Part shown: piece after piece, positions 59,974 through 64,000 of the stretch
Numbering within the stretch: the first letter of the stretch is position 1
Layout of the letters: each line of letters starts with the position of its first letter
Source: Mycobacterium sherrisii
GTDB lineage: Bacteria > Actinomycetota > Actinomycetes > Mycobacteriales > Mycobacteriaceae
Length of the DNA stretch: 64,000 nt
Assembly: GCF_002102355.1 (NCBI RefSeq)
Contig: NZ_LQPT01000093.1
Location: forward strand, 62,001 to 126,000
Direction of reading: 5' to 3'
The notes under the pieces: model-generated
Seen by the model: the letters and a program-made list of their open reading frames with translations, nothing else
The model's database searches: none
What the model was told of the DNA's origin: nothing
Program-made: the position numbers and the translations under genes

Positions 59974-62900
59974 TCAACCCGCGTCCAGAGCGGACAGGTC
60001 CACCAGCGCCAGCTCGACGGGCTGCGCCGCCGAGTCGTCGTCGGGCCGCGCGGCGAGGGCCTCCGCGATCAGGTCGAGCAGCGCGCCCGGGAAGCGCCGC
60101 GCCAGCGCCTCGGCACGGGTGTCGGCAATCCGGCGGGTGTCGTACCACCAATCCAGGTGCAACACCCCGGAGTGGCGGTACACCCGCAACTCGACGGCAT
60201 GACCCAGTCCCGGGATCGTGTCGCGCACCGGCCCGAGTAGCGCCGTGGTGTCGGAGTCGAACTGCACGGCGGCGTCCATGGCCGGCACGGCAGGGATCGC
60301 ACCGGCGTAGCGCAGGTGCATATCGGCCGTGGCGGCGTCCGCCAGCAGCCGGGCGGTGGGCGCGTAGAGGTGGCGCAGCAACCCGTACCCGATGCCGTAG
60401 TGCGGCACGGCGCCGAGGATGCCGTGGACGGCTTCCACCAGTGCGCGGGCGCCGGTGGCAGCGCTCGTGGCACACGGCAGCGCGATCGGATAGATCGTGG
60501 TGAACTGCCCGATCGTGCGGCGCAGGTCGACGTCCGGTCGCAGCACCGAGCGGCCGGGCCCTTCCACGTCGACGGCCACCAGCCCGGGGCCGACGGTTTC
60601 GGCGAGGGTCCGGCCGAGCGCCGCCAGCAGCAGTTCCTCGACCGACCACCCGAGCACCCGGCGGGCGGCGTCGAGTTCGGTGGTTTGTTCGACGGTCAGC
60701 CGGGCCGAGATCTTGGCCAGATCGTCGGCGTGCGGCGGTCCGGTGACGTCGGTGGACGCCGCCCGCACGGTCGCCTGCCGCACGGTCTGCAGCCAGTAGT
60801 CGCGGGTGTCCAGGACGGCCGGGTGCGCCGCGAGCGCCGCGCAGCGCAGTGACCAGTCCCGCCACGAGGTGGTGCGGGGCGGCAGCGAAATGTCCTCGCC
60901 GGCAAGGCGTTGGGTGAACGCGACGAACAGGTCGGAGATCAGGATCTCCCGCGACGCGGTGTCGGCGACGACCTCGTGCAGGGACAGCACCAGATAGCGC
61001 GCTCCGTGCGGGTCTGTGACGTACACCGCGGTCACCGGTGTGCCCAGCTCACCGCTGTTCAGTTCGGCGACGATGTCCTGGATCGCCGTCCGTTGCGCGT
61101 CCGGGTCAAAGTCACTCAGTTCACGCGACGACAGGGCCGCGAATTCCTGTGCCGCCCCAATGTGTTGCTCCCACACCCCGGCGCGCTCGACGAGCGTCAC
61201 GCGCAACGCGTCGTGGTGAGTGGTCAGCGCGGTGAGCACGCCGCGAACATCGTCGAGGCCGACCTTCGGGTCGAGCCGCAGAATCAGCGGCAACCGCCAG
61301 CGTCCGGCCTCGCGCACACCGTCTTCGAGGAAGTGTGCGATGTTCGGCGGGATCGGCGGATTCGCCTCGGCCTCAGGCGGTTTCGCCAGGCCGCCCGAGG
61401 CGTACTTCGCGTCGACCTGGGCCGCCAGGGCGGCCAGGGTCGGGTTGGCGTAGAGGTCCTGCGGGCTGACGTCCAGGCCCGCGTTGCTGGCGTTGGTCGC
61501 GATCCCGATCGCGATCAGCGAGTCGCCGCCGAGGTCGAAGAAATTGTCGGTACGGCCGATGGAGTTCAGCCCCAGGCACTGCATCCAGATCTGGCGCAGC
61601 ACCGTCTCGGTGTGCGACTGCCCAGCGCCAACGCCCCCAGCTCGACCCCGAGTTTGACCGTTGCCGTTGCTGCCCACGTCGGTCACCGACTGGGCCACCA
61701 ACTGCATCTCGACGGCCCTGCCGGTCAGGTTGACCGGCTGCGGATCAACCCAATGCCGGTCGCGGGCAAAGGAATAACCGGGGACGGACACGATGTGATG
61801 CTTGGTCCCGGTCGCCGCCGTCCAGTCGACCGGCACACCCGCCGACCACAATTGGCCGAGGCCGAGCAGGAAGGTGTCCCGGTCGTCGACGTTTTGGATC
61901 GGATGCCGCATCAGCCGAACACCGCGGTGCTTGTCCGACCACTTGGGGTGGCGCATCGCCGAACCCGTCAGGCTGCCGCCGGGGCCGACCTCGACCAGGA
62001 TCCGGTCCGGGGCGCTCAGGAGCGCGTCGAGTTCGTCGGCGAAGCGGATGGTGGAGCTGATCTGGCGCGCCCAGGTGCCGGGATCGGTGACCTGTTCGTC
62101 GGTCATCCAGGTGCCGGTGAGGTTGGACAGCAGCGGTGTGGTCGGCGGCCGCAGCTCGACGCCGGGCAGGAACTGTCCGAACTCCGCGGCCATCGCATCC
62201 ATGGCGCTGGAATGAAATGCGTGCGTCGCGCGCACTCGCCGTGCGGTGATGTCGGCGGCGCGCAGGCGCTGGGTGAACGCGCGGATTCCGTCGATGGGCC
62301 CGGCGACGACGCAGTTGCCCGGGTCGTTCACCGCGGACAGTTCGACGCCCTGGGCCGCGAATTCCGAGAGGTACGGGGCGATGTCGTCGGGGCCCAGCGC
62401 GACGGCGACCATGGCACCGGCCGGGGATTCGTGCATCAGCCGCGCCCGCAGCGCCACCAGCTTGATCGCGGTCTGAAGGTCGAAGACACCGGCCAGCGTG
62501 GCGGCAATGTATTCGCCGGTGCTGTACCCGATGTACGCCCCGGCGCGGACGCCGTAGGTCTCGAGCAGCCGGGCCAACGCGTACTCCACCGTGAACAGCG
62601 CGGGCTGGGAACGATCGATGCGTTCCAGATCGGTGCTGGCGTCGCCGAAGATCTGCGCGTGCAGGTCGATACCCATCTCAGTGCGGAAGCCCGCGACGCA
62701 CGCGTCGAAGTGCAGGGCGAAGACCGGGGCGGTGTCGTAGAGCCTGCGGGCCATGCCCACGTGCTGAGCACCCTGCCCGGGAAACATGAAAACGACTCGT
62801 TCCGAAGCGGATTCGCCGGTGAGCTGACCGTCGCCGCCGGATTCCCCGACGAAGGCGTTGTCGTGCTCGACGGCGCGCAGCACGGTCGCGGCTTGCTCAC

Positions 62901-64000
62901 GGTCGTGCACCACGACGGCCGCGGTGACGGCGTGCTTGCGGCGCCGGGCCAGCGTGAAGGCGACGTCGGACAACTCGGGGGCGTCCGGTGCGTCCAGCGC
63001 GTCGGCCAGGGTCTTGCGCGATTCGTCTAGCGCCGCACGGGTTCGCGCCGACAACAGCAGCACCTGAGGCCCGGTCGTGGCGGCCTGCGCGAAAACCCCC
63101 GGCGCCTCCTCCACAACGACGTGCGCGTTGGTGCCGCCCACACCGAACGAGCTGACCCCGGCCCGGCGCACGCCGTCCCACTCCCAGGGGCCGTAGCTGC
63201 TGTGCACGGTGAACGGGGTCTCGTCCAGGCGCAGCTCCGGGTTCGGGCTGGTGTAGTGCAGGGTTCCCGGAATCGCCCGGTGCTGCAGGCACAGGATCGT
63301 CTTGATCAGGCCCACCACGCCGGCGGCCACCTCCAGGTGGCCGATGTTCGACTTCACCGAACCCAACACACAGGGACCCGGCCGCGCGGTGTCGGACACG
63401 GCGAACGCGTTCCTCAACCCCTGTATTTCGATGGGATCACCCAGCGGTGTGCCGGTGCCGTGCGTCTCGACGTAGCTCACGGTCGCGGCGTCGACGCCGG
63501 CCACCGCGTGCGCCTCGGCGATGACGTCGGCCTGGGCGGCCGGATTCGGCGCCGCGTAGCCCATTTTCGCCGAGCCGTCGTTGTTGATCGCCGAGCCGCG
63601 GATCACGGCGTGAATGCGGTCCCCGGCGTCCAGGGCGGCCTGCAATGGCCGGAGTACCACGATGCCCACCCCGCTGCCGAACACCGTGCCGTCGGCGCGG
63701 ACGTCGAAGGGCCGGCAGTGTCCGACGGCCGACACCATCGAGCCCGGCGAGTTCCAGTAACCGACGTGGTGCGGAACCGACAATGACACCCCGCCGGCCA
63801 GGGCCATGTCGCACTCCCCGCTCAGCAGGCTCTGGCAGGCCAGATGAACCGCGACCAGCGACGACGAGCACGCGGTCTGCACGGTGAGGCTGGGGCCGCG
63901 CAGGTCGAACTGGTGCGACACCCGGGTGGCCAGGAAATCCTTGTCGTTCTGCAGGAACAGGTTGAACTGTTCGAAGTTGAGTCCGGTCCCCATGAACGCG
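59974..64000 (-). CDS. ppsE: Phthiocerol synthesis polyketide synthase PpsE, N-terminus beyond the window
   Basis: The last module of phthiocerol assembly; about 1340 residues are visible and roughly the first 150 of an expected 1490 are missing. KS: active Cys codon at 63868-63870 ([14 protein letters not shown]), [12 protein letters not shown] and [20 protein letters not shown] with Ser codon at 62521-62523 and HAFH at 62212-62223, the motif usual for malonyl rather than methylmalonyl selection. ACP: LGGDSL with the phosphopantetheine Ser at 61519-61521. After the ACP comes a condensation-like C-terminal domain of some 450 residues, the PpsE-specific part that works with TesA for chain release. 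No reductive domains, as in M. tuberculosis PpsE. Confidence 0.95.
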   Translation of the reverse strand, partial: AFMGTGLNFEQFNLFLQNDKDFLATRVSHQFDLRGPSLTVQTACSSSLVAVHLACQSLLSGECDMALAGGVSLSVPHHVGYWNSPGSMVSAVGHCRPFDVRADGTVFGSGVGIVVLRPLQAALDAGDRIHAVIRGSAINNDGSAKMGYAAPNPAAQADVIAEAHAVAGVDAATVSYVETHGTGTPLGDPIEIQGLRNAFAVSDTARPGPCVLGSVKSNIGHLEVAAGVVGLIKTILCLQHRAIPGTLHYTSPNPELRLDETPFTVHSSYGPWEWDGVRRAGVSSFGVGGTNAHVVVEEAPGVFAQAATTGPQVLLLSARTRAALDESRKTLADALDAPDAPELSDVAFTLARRRKHAVTAAVVVHDREQAATVLRAVEHDNAFVGESGGDGQLTGESASERVVFMFPGQGAQHVGMARRLYDTAPVFALHFDACVAGFRTEMGIDLHAQIFGDASTDLERIDRSQPALFTVEYALARLLETYGVRAGAYIGYSTGEYIAATLAGVFDLQTAIKLVALRARLMHESPAGAMVAVALGPDDIAPYLSEFAAQGVELSAVNDPGNCVVAGPIDGIRAFTQRLRAADITARRVRATHAFHSSAMDAMAAEFGQFLPGVELRPPTTPLLSNLTGTWMTDEQVTDPGTWARQISSTIRFADELDALLSAPDRILVEVGPGGSLTGSAMRHPKWSDKHRGVRLMRHPIQNVDDRDTFLLGLGQLWSAGVPVDWTAATGTKHHIVSVPGYSFARDRHWVDPQPVNLTGRAVEMQLVAQSVTDVGSNGNGQTRGRAGGVGAGQSHTETVLRQIWMQCLGLNSIGRTDNFFDLGGDSLIAIGIATNASNAGLDVSPQDLYANPTLAALAAQVDAKYASGGLAKPPEAEANPPIPPNIAHFLEDGVREAGRWRLPLILRLDPKVGLDDVRGVLTALTTHHDALRVTLVERAGVWEQHIGAAQEFAALSSRELSDFDPDAQRTAIQDIVAELNSGELGTPVTAVYVTDPHGARYLVLSLHEVVADTASREILISDLFVAFTQRLAGEDISLPPRTTSWRDWSLRCAALAAHPAVLDTRDYWLQTVRQATVRAASTDVTGPPHADDLAKISARLTVEQTTELDAARRVLGWSVEELLLAALGRTLAETVGPGLVAVDVEGPGRSVLRPDVDLRRTIGQFTTIYPIALPCATSAATGARALVEAVHGILGAVPHYGIGYGLLRHLYAPTARLLADAATADMHLRYAGAIPAVPAMDAAVQFDSDTTALLGPVRDTIPGLGHAVELRVYRHSGVLHLDWWYDTRRIADTRAEALARRFPGALLDLIAEALAARPDDDSAAQPVELALVDLSALDAG

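Overview
The window is high-GC actinobacterial DNA from a slow-growing Mycobacterium outside the M. tuberculosis complex. Gene order follows the M. tuberculosis block Rv2995c to Rv2935, but with several insertions, losses and rearrangements. Diagnostic genes are a HupB with a Lys/Ala-rich tail, PPE proteins, the F420 gene fbiD, and the phthiocerol dimycocerosate (DIM/PDIM) genes mas, papA5, drrABC and ppsE. The species cannot be named from sequence alone.

Positions 1-18.3 kb are conserved core: leuB (5' truncated), an MFS transporter, an FAH-fold hydrolase, gltX, tRNA-Gln(CTG), tRNA-Glu(CTC), an F420/PPOX-fold protein, an IclR regulator divergent from leuCD, hupB, mutT1, ppk, fbiD, gpsA, ddlA, a DUF3515 protein, thiL and ung. 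Two tandem repeats lie here: an exact 56-bp duplication at 2218-2339 and a degenerate 20-bp array at 5628-5706.

Positions 18.3-22.7 kb are an accessory block of three short-chain dehydrogenases (one of mycofactocin-coupled type), a SnoaL-like protein and a DUF1214 gene split by a one-base frameshift. Core genes resume with rpmB, a FakA/DAK-type kinase, recG, an HNH protein, two tandem aldo-keto reductases, lipN, a DsbA/VKOR disulfide pair, pyruvate carboxylase, rsmD and coaD.

From 36.6 kb onward is DIM and metal territory. A trans-acting enoyl reductase (Rv2953 type) is followed by what looks like a self-contained zinc-acquisition locus. It has two PPE-SVP genes and a DUF732 secreted protein behind one Zur-like operator, then a zinc-type binding lipoprotein, ATPase, two permeases and a Zur-like repressor behind a second matching operator. 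An Rv2963-type permease follows.

The right end carries mas facing papA5-drrCBA-ppsE, as in other DIM producers. However, a homodimeric 2-oxoacid dehydrogenase E1 (MdeB-like) and a divergent Lrp/AsnC regulator sit between mas and papA5. If the E1 oxidises 2-oxobutyrate it would yield propionyl-CoA, the precursor of the methylmalonyl-CoA used by Mas. fadD28, mmpL7 and the phenolic glycolipid genes found nearby in M. tuberculosis are absent from this stretch.
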